NCBI GenBank assembly: GCA_029783825.1
Contig: JAREIK010000763.1
Span: forward strand, 144,352-208,351
Length of the DNA: 64,000 nt
Reading direction: 5' to 3'
From: Sapria himalayana
Lineage: Eukaryota; Streptophyta; Magnoliopsida; Malpighiales; Rafflesiaceae
Shown here: in pieces, positions 13,587 through 26,345 of the stretch
Layout of the letters: each line of letters opens with the position of its first letter
Numbering within the stretch: position 1 is the first letter of the stretch
Position numbers and translations under genes: made by a program
The notes under the pieces: model-generated
What the model was told of the DNA's origin: nothing
Database searches by the model: none
Seen by the model: the letters and a program-made list of their open reading frames with translations, nothing else

Positions 13587-14715
13587 TTATCTACATCAAT
13601 ATATGTACATAGCCATATGTATAAATTAATATAATTAAATGGAAAACTATATATAACTATATCTACAACATGTATAACTACATGCTTCTGAAACTTAATA
13701 TCCATTCATATCATTCATTTCATTCATACATGTTTTATTTGGATATTGTATAAATCTTTATCATTTTTTCCCATATATTTTAGGAACTTAAAATTAATTT
13801 TTTCAACTTTAAATGTATTTTTATTGTATTTTTATATGTTTGTATAAATCATTATGATTTAATATGTTTAGGGTTTGTATTTTTGTTTCACTTAATATCA
13901 TATAACTAAAATTAATTTCTAATAAAATGTTCATTTGTTAAAATTCATGTTGTAAATTTCAAAATAAATAACAATATGTTTGTGTAATAAATATTATAAA
14001 ACATTTCTAAAATATATATGAGAAGTAGTTTCAATTTAGAAAGATAAAACTTTAAAAATAAAATTTATTTACAAAATAAAAATTGCACCTTATAATATGC
14101 AATATGTTATATTTATTATAAATAAACAATTTTTGAAATGTATCTATTAATTACAAAAAAAAACATTACAATGTATTAAATTTGAAAAACAAAATTAAAA
14201 ATAATTATTTAAAAAAACAAATTCATATATTTATATGGTCATTTATATATTTTGAATATAATAAAAAAATAATTACTTTTAGAAATATTTACTCATGTAT
14301 TCATATGGTAATTTGTTTCGTTTGAACATAATTAAAAAATTAATTGATTTTTACAAAAAATTAAAGGCAAGCAGTTAGTTGCACTACATTATATTTGTTT
14401 GAATTTTAAAGTTTCTAAAAGTTTATTAATAACAATAAATAATAGGTAGAAATTTATCAGACATTAATATTTTAATAAAAAAATTATATAGAAAAATAAA
14501 AACAATATTATCTATTTATGAACTATATTTTCTTTTTTAACATAATTATAAAAACAAAATAATTTACAAATATGCCAACTTTATTTATTTATATGAGTAT
14601 AATGATAGTTATTTTAATATAAATATTAAAAAAACAACTATTTGAATAAAATAGAAGCTCATATATTTAATTCATAATTTCATTTTATGCATTAATATGC
14701 TTCACGCACACACAC

Positions 14716-14786
<71 letters not shown>

Positions 14787-15785
14787 CACACACACACACA
14801 CACAAATATTTGTTTTAAATATAAAGAATTTACCATATTTTATAAATTGTGTACAATATATAATATTTTATTTTAAATATATTCACACACACACACACAC
14901 ATAATAGTTTAATGTTTAACTTTAAAAATACATTACGTATATAAGTATATATGTGTGTTTGTGTAGGTGTACAGTAGTATATGCATGCATACAAGTGTAT
15001 ACACACTACTTTGAAAATGTAGATACATGTGTGAATATATAAAAAAAGTTCAAAAATGTGTATGCTGATATATAATGTATAGTAATGTAGATGGATGTAT
15101 AAATGTGTGTGTGTGTGTAGGGCAGTGTATATGAACATATATATTAATGCATGTATATATGTAAATATCAACATTAATTTTGAGAAAAAAATTAATTGAG
15201 CACATAAATATTAACATGTTCCACAAATTCGTGAGAGCAGGAGGAAAAAGTCACATTATTGTAAGATACTACTAATCTGCCATCTATAACACTTTGCCTC
15301 AAATTTTGATCAGAGAACTATATGCAATGATAAGGTTCATTCAATACTACATACCATGGAATTACATTTCCAATCAATGCTGTAATTAGTTCAACAAAAA
15401 AAATCGATATAATATCTTCTTCAAATACTCTGCTATCTTCTTTTCTAGTCATGATAAGTTATTTTCAATTTTGATTATATGTAGATTTCTTATCTAATAT
15501 CTCTAGTTAAACTATTGTAATAGTAAAATCCATCAAATCAATCTAGGCCTAACATCTTTCTTTTCTATGAGATATTTGATTATAGAATAATTAGTATACA
15601 CTATGACTTTAGTTCCCACTAAATATGATATTAACTTACCAAAAGAAAAGATTATTGATATAAGTTCTTTGTCTATAGTGGTTTAATTTAATTGGGCAAT
15701 TGAGAGTGTGTTGTTATCATAATATATGATAACTATTTATAAATATTTGTATAATAATGTAAAACTCTTCATAATTATAATTAAA

Positions 15786-15786
<1 letters not shown>
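11676..15786. other. AT-rich CACTA interior without genes, partly shared with copy B
   Basis: No gene is visible. The segment 12540-13330 aligns by eye with 43581-44620 of copy B, for example ATTTATTGTTTAATTAATTT near 12700 and the block around CACCATGGTATGCTT at 13127. That identifies it as CACTA-family sequence. The rest is very AT-rich, with a (TA)n run near 13549-13582 and CA runs. Small open frames such as 13282-13548 and 14830-15174 (minus) follow dinucleotide-rich sequence and are not supported. Confidence 0.6.
14703..14804. repeat. (CA)n microsatellite
   Basis: About 100 bp of nearly pure CA dinucleotide with a few interruptions (CG, TG). A second short CA run lies at 14884-14900. 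Confidence 0.97.

Positions 15787-15840
<54 letters not shown>
15787..15840. repeat. (TA)n microsatellite
   Basis: About 54 bp of uninterrupted TA dinucleotide at the start of the long tandem-repeat block of copy A. Confidence 0.97.
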
Positions 15841-15845
<5 letters not shown>

Positions 15846-15952
15846 ACTTTGTATATATTTATATATAATTACTTATAACTACTTGTATGAATATATCTAT
15901 ATATAATTATTTTTTTAACTATATATAACTTTTTTTTATTTATATATACTAT

Positions 15953-15969
15953 AGGTATAAGAACATATA
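15953..15969. repeat. left target-site duplication of ARF retrocopy
   Basis: AGGTATAAGAACATATA matches 16738-16754 at 16 of 17 bases. The equivalent stretch of the next tandem-repeat copy (near 17333-17352, TATGTATAATAACATATAAC) runs through without the ARF insert, which supports this as the pre-insertion target. Confidence 0.8.
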
Positions 15970-16737
15970 GAGGTTGACCTCCCTCTCTGGTGACTATCTC
16001 TTGAGGTCTATTGATTCTGTTTCTTTTTCTCATTAGATCTCTCTACTGCCATATGAAAAAGGGAATGATTTAGTGGAAGAAATGGAGTTTATGTTCATAA
16101 AGTTGTTCTGCAGGTTGTTTGCCAACAAGGAGATGAGGATTATGATGCTAGGTCTTGATGCTGGCTGTTAGAAAACCATTCTGTATAAGTTGAAACTTAG
16201 TGAAATTTTCACCATAATTCCTACTATTGTGGTAGACAGCAATGACAGAGATTGAGTTGATGAAGCTAGAGAAGAGTTGCATAGGATGCTAAAGGAGGAA
16301 AAGCTTCGAGATGCAGTTTTGCTCGTGTTCGCCAATAGGCAAGATCGTCCCAATGAGATGAATGCAGCTGAAATTACTGACAAGCTAGGACTTCACTCTC
16401 TTTGCCAATGCCATTGGCACATTCAGAGCACCTGTGCTACCTTTGGCGAGGGCCTCTACGAGAGACTTTATTAGCTTTCCAATTATATTGCTAGCAAGTC
16501 ATAAACAATTTTAGCTGGATGAGACAAACTTTGTTGACATATCTAGATGTGGACTAAATCTTTACTTATTTTTATTGAGTTCTGTTCTGCTATGTGGATG
16601 AAATAAACTATTTCTAGGGAGATTCAAATTGTATTTATATTAATATATTACACGTCAGGAATATAATACTGCATTTACTTTGTTCTGATCTATTATAAGT
16701 CAAACTTGTTTTTTTTCTATTTGCCATTGGATCCCAA
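15970..16737 (+). pseudogene. processed (retro)pseudogene of ADP-ribosylation factor 1 (ARF1-type small GTPase)
   Basis: The coding remnant runs from ATG at 16082 to TAA at 16502-16504. It reads KLFCRLFANKEMRIMMLGLD, a broken P-loop (GLDAGC-stop-KT where the family has GLDAAGKT), then [47 protein letters not shown] and [10 protein letters not shown]. The family's GTP-binding motif NKQD reads NRQD. ARF GTPases act in COPI vesicle formation at the Golgi. The remnant is 141 codons including stop, against 182 in typical ARF1: exactly 41 codons are missing between PTI and VVDSN, including the switch II region. It has no introns, keeps 5' and 3' UTR-like flanks, and is bracketed by 17-bp direct repeats. 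This indicates retrotransposition of an mRNA. No poly(A) tail remains. In-frame stops show it is dead. Confidence 0.9.
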
Positions 16738-16754
16738 AGGTACAAGAACATATA
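16738..16754. repeat. right target-site duplication of ARF retrocopy
   Basis: AGGTACAAGAACATATA pairs with 15953-15969, differing at one base (C for T). A 17-bp duplication is within the range made by LINE-type machinery. Confidence 0.8.
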
Positions 16755-17824
16755 ACAAAAAATAATTGTCTTTGACTATATGTATAACTATAAAATATTA
16801 TACATAACTATATTTAAAAATATAATTAACATATATTTAATATACATTTTTATATAATAATATATATAATATGTATTTTACCATATATAAAAGTATATAA
16901 AAATAGGTATTTTACCATATAAAAGACCGCATTTACTATATTTAAAAATATATTTTACCATATATATACTTATAGATAACTATATGTATACATATATAAA
17001 ATTATATAAAAAATATAAATACCTACATGTATAAATATAAGTATAACTATATGTGTAACTATATGTATAACCATAATTAATTATATTTATAATTATATGT
17101 ATAATAACATACAACTTTATGTTTAACTACATGTGTATAACTATATATAAATATATGTATTATTATGTAACACTATATAATTAAATATAACTATATTTGT
17201 AACAATGAATACATATATGTAAATCATATATTTATTTATAACTTTATATATTTATGTATACCTATTTGTATGAATATATCTATATATAACTATATGTTTA
17301 ACTTTATAAAAATATTTATAGCTATATATACTATATGTATAATAACATATAACTATAAATAATTATATCTTATTATATGTATAATTATTAAACTTTATAC
17401 ATAACTATATTTAAATATATAATTTGCAACTTATATTTAAAATGCATTTGTATATATTAGTATATAAAAAGGTATTTTACTATATATATACCAATACATA
17501 ACTATATGTATTAATATATAAAAATATATGAATAAATATATATACCTACATGTATAAATATAAGTATAACTATATGTGTAACTATATGTATAACCACATG
17601 TAACTATATTTATAATTACATGTATAATAACATACAATATAATGTTTAATTTTATGTTTATAACTCTATATAAATATTTGTAAAACTAAATAATACTTTA
17701 TATAATTAAATATTACTATATTTTTAACTATATATATATATATATATGTATACATATATGTAAATCTATATATTTGTTTATAACTTAGTATATATTTATG
17801 TATAACAAAATATAACTACTCATA

Positions 17825-17885
<61 letters not shown>

Positions 17886-18828
17886 CTAAATGTTTAATAA
17901 TATATAATTTTTTACATCTATAAATATTATATTTATAATAAAATATCACTATAAATAATTCTATCTTACTATATGAATAACTATAAAAACTTTATACATA
18001 ACTATATTTAAATATATAATTAAAAACATATATTTAATATACATGTTTATATATTAGTATAAAAAATGTATTTTAGTATATCCATACCTATACATAACTA
18101 TATGTATAAATATATGAAATTATATGAAGAAATATATATACATGTATAAATATAAATTTAACTATACCTATACCTATATGTATAACCACATGTAATTATA
18201 TTTATAATTATATGTTTAAAAACATACAACATACTGTTTAACTATATGTGTATAACTATATATAAATATTTGTACAACTATAAAAAACTCTGTATATATA
18301 AATATAACTTTATTTTTAATTATGTATACATATATGTATACATATTTGTAAATCTATATAATTTTTTATAACTACTTAGTATACATTATTTTTAATTATG
18401 TATACATATATGTATATATAATGTTTGTAACTTTGTATACATTTATGTATATCTACTTATAACTACTTGTATGCATCTAACTATATATAACTATATGTTT
18501 AACTATATGTAACTATTTATAACTACATTTACTATATGTATACTAACATATAATTATATATGGGATAATACTAATTTGTTGCATTAACTTGAAATTAAAT
18601 GGCAAAAGATATAATATCAACAATTTGTAAGCACATAGCATGAGAGTGTCAGTTGGTGAGGCTCATATATGGTATAATACAAATAAGGGCCATATTCTTA
18701 CATAATCTCATCCCTTGGGCCTTAGGCTCATATATGAAGTTATGTATGACAAAAGATGTAATATTTGATAGGTTTGTACTGAAGAAATTTTTTTTTATGT
18801 AATTTCTCATTCTAACACTGCATTTCAA

Positions 18829-19185
18829 TGTCTCTCTCTCCCTCTCTAATTCTTTCTGTGTTACTCTCCTCCTCTTTTTCTTTCTGTGTCACACTCCCTC
18901 TCTTGTTATTTTCTCTCGCTGTCCTTTCATGCTTGTTCTCTTTCTCTCTCGCCCTCTCTCTCCCTCTCTATCTCTCCCCCCCTCTCTCTCTCCCACTCTC
19001 CCACTCTCCCTCTCTCCCTTTCGCCATTTCTTACTCCCTCTTTCTCCCCCTTTCTACCTTTTTCTCTCTCTGTCCCCTTTCTCTCTCTCTCTCTCTCTCC
19101 ATCTCTCCATTTCTCTGTCCCTCTCTCCCATTCCACCTTCTCTCTCTCTCTCTCTCTCTCTCCCCCTCTCCTCCTTCAAACTTTA
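18829..19185. repeat. polypyrimidine (CT-rich) tract
   Basis: About 350 bp of almost pure C and T on the + strand (TCTCTCTCCC motifs), just upstream of the TNP2 pseudogene. The related stretch of copy E, upstream of its TNP2 start near 53.9 kb, lacks it, so it is a gain in copy A. The Ser/Leu/Pro-rich open frames in all frames are artefacts of composition. Confidence 0.9.
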
Positions 19186-19462
19186 AATATCTTTCTTTTT
19201 TTGCTTTCCTTTCTTGTGCATTATCATATTTTTCTCCTTTTATCTAGTATTACCATGATCTCTATTAATCTTTATCGTGCTAAAAATTGCTTTATCTATT
19301 CATGTAGATTCTACAAACATATTGGCTTTATATTCACAATATTTAATTTTTAAATATTCAATATAAATAATTTTATTTAATTATTAGTATATTTTAAAGT
19401 AATAAAATGTTTAATTCAAAATAATTATTGAGCATTATTTTTTGTAAATAAAATAGGGCAAA

Positions 19463-22400
19463 ATGAGTTTAGATCGTCAGTGGATGTAGAGTAGGTTTAT
19501 GAATACAATTTTGAATAAAGATTTTTTGAGTGGATGGAGAAAAAATTAAGTGTCCATGTAATCATCACAAGTGTCAAAATATCCCGTTTGGTGATGCAAA
19601 CACTTTAAGATACCATTTGGCTAAATATGCATTTTTGCCAAATTATTTTGTATGGATTTATCATGGAGAAAGTACAATGGCTCTGAACATTGACCAAAAT
19701 GAGGTTACTGAATCATTTGATTGTGGTGAAGAATCATCAAACACATACCATAGAATGATCACGGAAGCTATCTATGCTGCCTTCAATATAGATTACATGG
19801 ATGAACCACTTAATCCTGAAGCTCAGAAATTTTATGAAATGCTTAATGTTGTAGATACAAAGTTGTGGCCTAGTTTTAAAATACATTCAAAATTGTCACT
19901 TGTGGCTCGACTTATGAGCATTAAGTCAAAAAATCATATGTCCGAGAAATAATTTGATCACGTGACAAAACTGATGAAGAAGATTATTCCGGATAATAAT
20001 TTGATCACTAACAACTTATACAACACTAAGAAGTTACTATGAGGATTGGATCTACCAGTTGAAAAAATTGATTGTTGTTTCAATGGATGTATGTTATATA
20101 TGGGTGGTGATAGTGATTTAATTAGCTATAAGGCTTTTGATCATTTTCGATTTAAGAATGTATCTCGTGTTGTGCATACGTGACAAAAATTGAAAGTTGC
20201 ATTTAAAATGTATTATTTTTTATTTATTTCTCGATTATACAGATTATATGCATCAAATGCTACAGCAAATGATATGAGGTGGCATTCTGAGCATGAGGTG
20301 GAAGTAGGGGCAATGCATCATTCATCAGATTCACTTGCTTGGAAGCATTTTAATCATATACATCAATATTTTCCAGCTGAAAGCCGAAATATGAGATTGA
20401 ATCTGTACACAGATAGATTTCAGCCATTTGGGCAATTTGGACAACAGTATTCAACATGATTAGTGATCATGCCACATTATAACTTGCCTCCGTAGTTGTG
20501 TATGAAGGAGAAATATATGTTTTTGTCAATCTTGGTTGCAGGGCCAAAAAATCTGAAAGACATGCTGGATGTTTTCTTATAGCCTCTTATTGTAGAGTTA
20601 AATCATTTGTGGGATGTTAGTGTGAATACATATGATACCTCAAAGAAGAAAAATTTTATTATGTTGGCGACCCATATGTGGATGGTAAGTTACGTTCCTA
20701 CCTATTCAATGTTGTCTGGCTGGAGTACTGTAGGACAATTCACATGCCCATATTGCATGGAAAATTCTGATGTATTTACCCTCAAATTTAGTGGTGAACA
20801 GTCATGGTTTGATAACCATCATAAGTTTCTACCTACGAATCATCCAATTCGAATAAATAAAACTACATTTTGAAAAAATAAAACAGTGATGATAGTTGCA
20901 CCAGCAGTTCGTTCACGAGATGATATTACGATAGAGATTCAAAGTTTGGGTTTGAAGAAGGTAACTAAAAAGGATGCTACTAGAAGTAATGGACCAATAG
21001 GCAAAATATTTGCTTGGAGGAAACGTAGTATATTTTAGGATTTGTCCTATTGAAAGTCCAATTTAATTCATCATAACATAGATGTAATGTATATTAAAAA
21101 AAAAGCGTTTGATAATGTTTTCAACACTATCCTTAATGTAGACAAAAAGACAAAAAACACTTTAAATTCAAGACATAGCTGAATGATTACTATTGGCATC
21201 CTAAATTGAAACTGAATGAGGCAACAGGAAAAGTTTCTAAAGCTTGCTACACACTTGATAAGAAAGCAATACATATATTATGTGAATGGGTTAAAAATAT
21301 GAAATTTCCTGATGGATATGGGTCAAATATGTGTAGATGCGTGGATATGAAGAATCTTAAGTTATTTGAAATGAAAAGTCATGACTGTCATGTATTTATG
21401 TAGAGATTAATACTAATTGTATTTTATGAATTACTTCCCCTAAGTATTTGAGAGGTCCTTACAGAACATAGTTTGTTTTTCAAATAGCTATCTACAACCA
21501 CAATCAAAATAGATGACAAGGTGAGGCTGGAGAATAACATTCCACTTATTATTTGTAAGCTTGAATGGATATTCCCACATGGTTTTTTTGACTCAATAGA
21601 GCATTTACCGGTCCATTTGGCATATGAATCAAGAATAGTAGGGCCAGTGCAATACAGGTGGATGTATCCTTTTGAGAGGTAAATACATATAATTTGATAT
21701 GTTTTATTATTTCATACATAAAGAATATTGTAATTTTATATAATTGAAACCTAATATTGTGGCTGTAGGTATATTCGTTAGTTGAAATTGAATGTTAGAA
21801 ACAAGGAAAAAGTTGAAGGTTCAATTTGCAATGCATATTTAGTAGAAGAACCATCATCATTTTGTTCTTATTATTTTGAGGATCATGTCAATTCAAAGAA
21901 TAGAAGTGTACCTCGGAATGATGAAGGTCATGTGATGGTAAAAGATGATTCTATGGACAAACTATCTATCTTCAAGCACCCTGGAAGAGCATTTGGAAGA
22001 GTAATGAAAAGATGTATGACAGATGAAGAGTACAAAGCAACTCAGAGTTATGTTTTACTATATTACGAAGAGATTGCACCATATATTGCATATGTATACC
22101 CAAAATTGTTGCAGGTTTAATCATATTTTAATTTTATCTTTTAAAGGAATTATTAAAATTTAATATACTTTTTTCTTTCTCTTTTTATATTTGTGTAGTA
22201 TTTATGTTGAGTAGTTAAAATATAGGTAACCAACAATTTCTAGCAATGATGTCGATTATATGCTAGAAACTACATTTACGAATTGGTTCAAAAATTATGT
22301 GAGAATTATTAAGTTTTAAATTTTTGAATTATTTAATTAATTAATATCTTTTATTTGTTAATATCATTTTTTTTAATTTATGTCACGGGAAATTGATCCT

Positions 22401-23120
22401 TCAAATGGAGATTCAAATATTTTGATTTGGAATCTATGTAATGTCCCGTTTAGATATGTGACACCCTATCCTAGGTATTTTGTCAATGGATATGAATTTC
22501 ACACAGTTGGGCATGGTTCTTCTAAAACAACAATGAATAGTGGTGTATGTATTTAAAGTTCATGTTATAGTACAGATGAGATTGATTATTATGATCAACT
22601 CAAAGAAGTTATTGAGTTGGAGAATCCTTGACTCGAAAATAATATGATTGTATTATTAAAGTTTGAGTGGTTTGATCCTACACGAAATGTGGGCACTAGA
22701 TTCATTCGGATTATAAACTAGTCGATGTTAACCATAAACATAGTTATAATTGATATGGGCCATTTATTATGGTAGTTCAAGCCGCTCAATTATATTATTG
22801 TACATATCCGAGTTTATCCCGTGATAAGAGTAATTGGTGGGTGATTTGTAAAATCAAATTCGATCAAATTTTGAAGTACCAACATCTCAACAAAGAAGTA
22901 TAGACTTACATATTGCACAAACATTCAAGGAAGATGACATAAATAATATTGAGCCTATGCATGTAGATGAAGAACCAGAAAATTTATGTGACTCAAATGA
23001 TGGCCTAATAAAAATTGAAGAAGATCAATTTCTATCTGAAGATGAGTTCGAACTTCTATCGGAATCAAAGGAAATATCAGAAGAACTATTGGAGGATGTT
23101 AGTAATGCTGATAATTAAAC
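19463..23120 (+). pseudogene. TNP2-type CACTA transposase pseudogene (copy A)
   Basis: Starts at ATG 19463 (MSLDRQWM, then a stop). Recognisable parts in order: the transposase-associated domain with KCPCNHHKCQN near 19550; the TNP2 core near 20190-20880 with TDRFQPFG, PKNLKDMLDVFL, MLSGWSTVGQFTCPYC and HHKFLPTNHPIR; the DUF4218 region near 21200-22120, including WVKNMKFPDGYGSN and SHDCHVFM; a DUF4216-like segment near 22560-22860; and an acidic tail near 22910-23120 ending EELLEDVSNADN. TNP2 is the catalytic protein that cuts CACTA ends. In the family motif of the form NDFPAYGML, the Asp position reads Tyr here (VSYVPTYSML), which would remove a putative catalytic residue. At least ten in-frame stops or shifts break it, for example near 19950, 20040, 20458 and 20872. 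Introns lie near 21680-21770 and 22117-22230. Copy E carries the same gene on the other strand. Confidence 0.9.
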
Positions 23121-23257
23121 TATTATAATTTTATTATAATATTAATCTATCAAAGACTACTATATTTTGTTGAAATCTATTGGTATGTTTTATTCTAAAA
23201 TACATGCTTGTTCATCATATATGTATTATTTGTTCTATGTCTTATTTTGTATAGTAG

Positions 23258-25210
23258 ATGGTGCCTAAAGGACTCAGTCATGGTGGAGGGAGACCTGGAC
23301 GTAGAAATGAACCAAATTCATCTAGTATGTTAAATCATGTTGTAAAATCAGTATCATCTCATACCCACCATATCCATACTTCAACATCACAATCAACATC
23401 TCTATTTATATCACGATCACCATCATTGAGACCACTATTATCACCTTTATCAGGTATAGGCTCACCACCCATTGTGCTTCATGCACACACTTTTGATCCA
23501 TCTCTATCTTCTATATCACATTTTACACTGATAGTTCTCCCATTTACAAAACCAATGACATCATCAAATGTCGTGTATTCCTCTGCTGTCAGTGTAAAGT
23601 TAGTTATTGAGATTGTGGATTGTAGGTAAAAGAAATATGTAAATATAACTTGATAAAAAAATTTCGATGTTACTATTAGTGGTTTTTTTATATTGTTATG
23701 ATTTGCTTGTTTTCAATGTTATTTATTTGATTGTACAGTTTTATTCCATCTCACAAGCATTCGACTATAATTACAAAGTCTTTAAAGAAAATGGTGGATT
23801 CTAAAGCATTCTCCTGGAAGAAAGTTTCCGAATAAACAAAAGAGTCTTATTTTAATGAATTTCAGGTAAAAATAACAAAACAAATGCTTTGAAAATTAAT
23901 TATCTAATTACTTAACTATTATGTTTGTTATTACTCAAGTAGTAAATAATTATGTTCTTGTTGTTAATATAAATTCTTTTGTGATTTTTCTATATATAGA
24001 ATCAGTGCACATGGGCACTCAAATTTGATGGAAAGATAAAGTTAATTATGGGAGAGCAAAGCTACTCAATGGTATTTAGATTTTGTTCATAAATTAAAGA
24101 ATATAAAAGAAAGGAATGATTTTATATCCGAGGATGACTAGCCCGAGTGGCTTAAGTTTTGGGAGGAGCCACATGTGAATAAAAAATCAGATATTCCTAG
24201 CAGAAATTGACGAAGAGAGGTAGCTGGACTAGGTACAGGAATATGTCGACACACATGAGAGTCAAATTCGAGCATTGAGCATGTTTGAGATTTGGTACAA
24301 TTTTCAAATTTTAAACATTTATATATTTAGTCGTTGTCCTAATTGTCTAATAAATCAAATCTCTGCATTGTTTTATTTATTTTGGTAAATTTTTTGATCA
24401 TTTGTTTTTTTATGACTTAATAAAAACATATTCTAGGCTGGAGAATTGGGCGGAGATCCCAATTTTTATGAGATTTTTAGGAAGATGCATGTGAAGAAAG
24501 TAGATGATCAGTTTGTTGACAACAAGTCTCAGATGATTACTATAAGAATTTGTTATATTAATAAAATTTCATAATACTATAGTACATTTTGAAAATAGTT
24601 TGGAATAGAAAATATTTATTTTATTTTATGTATATCTAAAATAGAATTTTTTTTATTTTATCTCAGGAACTAATGGAGGAATGTATGATAGCTGCTCATC
24701 AACAAGTTGGGGGTTCAATGAATCTTTAACTTATTGACTATGGTCCTATTTATTTGGAGACCATAGGAGGTCATAAGAAGTAGTGAGTGTATGACATCGG
24801 CTCGAAGGGAGTGGCATTTTGTTGTAGTAGTCGTGCTTCTAATTCATCTGTCTAAGCAATGGTGGATGAGGCAGTCGAACAATAAGCAATGGAAACAAAT
24901 GAACATATTGTAGTTATGGAGACCAAAATGAAAAAGAAGGATGAACAGAAATCTCATTTAAAGAAAGAAATATATGAAATTAAAGAACAGAAAGATGTGT
25001 AGTATACTAATTTGATGAAAGAAATGCAAGAAATTAAAGAAATGAATGATGAGATGAAAGAAATTAAGAATGTAATGCAACAACAGATGTCCTATATGGA
25101 GTCACAGTTAGTGGCATTGCCGCAATAGATAACATTCCAAGATCCAACTGTGAAACCTTGTAGGAGAGGCTAGCATCCCTACTAATTATGAGGATGATTT
25201 CGTATGAGAA
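23258..25210 (+). pseudogene. PTTA/En/Spm second-gene (Transposase_24-like) pseudogene, copy A
   Basis: The first exon-like part is 23258-23626 (MVPKGLSHGGGRPGRRNEPN, then Ser/His/Pro-rich). Later parts start after plausible 3' splice sites at about 23738, 23999, 24436 and 24667. The segment near 24437-24530 (GDPNFYEIFRKMHVKKVDDQ) resembles the conserved part of plant Ptta/En/Spm proteins, the accessory CACTA gene product thought to bind the element's ends. The C-terminus (about 24870-25120) is Glu/Lys-rich with heptad-like spacing (KKEIYEIKEQKDV, KEMQEIKEMNDEMKEIKN), consistent with a coiled coil. Several stops interrupt it. The splice donor after the KVDDQFVDNKSQ exon reads ATAAGA here but GTAAGA in copy E. 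Confidence 0.75.
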
Positions 25211-26020
25211 TTATTTTTGATTGTTATTGATTTGCGTCTATGAGCAGCAAATAATTATGATAATTTTTTCTAGGTTTTAATTTTTTTATTCTGGTTTTGT
25301 TCTTTGCTTTGCCGATTATGTGAGACTCACGAAAAATTTGGATTCAAAGTATTCAGACATTGCCACAGACCTTCCAATGCATGGGTTTCATATTTACCAA
25401 TTTCAGCTCGATCAAAAGGAGGCTTAGCTTCTATTATTTTCATTATTCCTAAAACATTTTATTTTTTGCACTCTCTTTCTTTCTAAACATCATTGCTGGA
25501 CATGTTTTAGAATTTTTTTTGAAGCTGTATGACTATGAACTTTAATTTGTGTTTGTTCATGTCTAGAATAATTATTTTTATATATCTGTGAATATGTTTG
25601 TGTGTCCCCAAATTTTTTGGGTAAAGTTTTAGCCTATTATAGGTATGTAAAAGCCTTGGCTTGTCCTCCATGGTGCTGAGAACAACACCTTAGCTTCTGA
25701 AGCTGTGAATGAACCAAAAAATTAATTCCATGCAAACGAAAGTTTTTCTTGACACTCTTATTTTGTGTAGATATGCGTCGTCGCAGTTCAGATCTGAGAC
25801 TACTTGTTATCGGTTATTGGTTTGTAAATGTAATATGTTATGCTCCATGTGCAGGTGTAACAATGGTCTCTATCTGTGTGGAGTACCGGAGAAAAAACAA
25901 CTAAAAATGCTGACCATGCCCGAGAGACCTATATGCGTGTTTTTTAAATCCTAGATTATTTTCTTCTATTGTCTTTGATGGTATGTGTATTTGCATTAAA
26001 GTACAAGTGTGTGTGTCATC
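25211..26020 (+). other. CACTA copy A 3' region downstream of the PTTA gene
   Basis: Bases 25211-25620 align by eye with the reverse complement of 47380-47790 in copy E (shared: CTCTCTTTCTTTCTAAACAT-type stretch, TTTGTGTTTGTTCATGTCTA), so it belongs to the transposon. One frame (about 25284-25427) is open for 44 codons and ends GFHIYQFQLDQKEA-stop, but it is closed in copy E; I do not call it a gene. 25621-26020 shows nothing recognisable. Confidence 0.55.
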
Positions 26021-26032
26021 CAAGGCTATGTG

Positions 26033-26345
26033 AGTATATATACGCACATATAATACTGTAGTATATACGTACATATATACTTGGTATAAATGTTCGTATA
26101 TACCAAGTGTATATCTACGTATATACTGAGTATATAAGTATATATATACTGAGTATATATGTTCGTATATACTGAATATATTTGTATGTATATACTTAGT
26201 AGATACGTACATATATACTGTAGTATATATGTACTTATATACTCAGTATATATGTACTTTTATACTATAGTATATATGTACGTATGTACCGAGTATATTT
26301 GTACATATATACTGAGTATATTTGTACTCGGTATATATGTACACA
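26033..26345. repeat. 23-bp palindrome-rich minisatellite
   Basis: About twelve to thirteen tandem units of 23-24 bp, consensus near TGAGTATATATGTACGTATATAC. Each unit is nearly self-complementary (GTATATATGTACGTATATAC). The open frames across it (Met/Tyr/Val/Ile-rich) are repeat artefacts. Confidence 0.85.

Larger units (their letters stand above)
15842..18550. repeat. AT-rich tandem repeat, about 0.52-0.60 kb unit, in CACTA copy A
   Basis: Three or more imperfect copies of a long AT-rich unit. The marker TACATAACTATATTTAAA recurs at 16801, 17398 and 17995, spaced 597 bp. The marker TAACCA(C/T)A recurs at 17068, 17591 and 18183, so indels vary the period. A (TA)n run sits in one copy at 17828-17882. 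The ARF retrocopy (15970-16737) lies in the first unit. Minus-strand copy E has the same type of sequence at 55260-55636, so the repeat belongs to the CACTA family. Confidence 0.8.

Noticed and set aside
16168..16383. 71-codon minus-strand frame
   Set aside because: Antisense to the ARF pseudogene, which fully explains the sequence.
18828..19353. Ser/Leu/Pro-rich proteins up to 155 codons
   Set aside because: A CT-rich tract gives open frames in all three forward frames and on the reverse; there are no conserved motifs.
25284..25486. Possible captured host 3' exon (44 codons ending FQLDQKEA) and a 60-codon frame overlapping it
   Set aside because: The same stretch occurs in copy E at the same place but with the frame closed, so it is CACTA 3' sequence.
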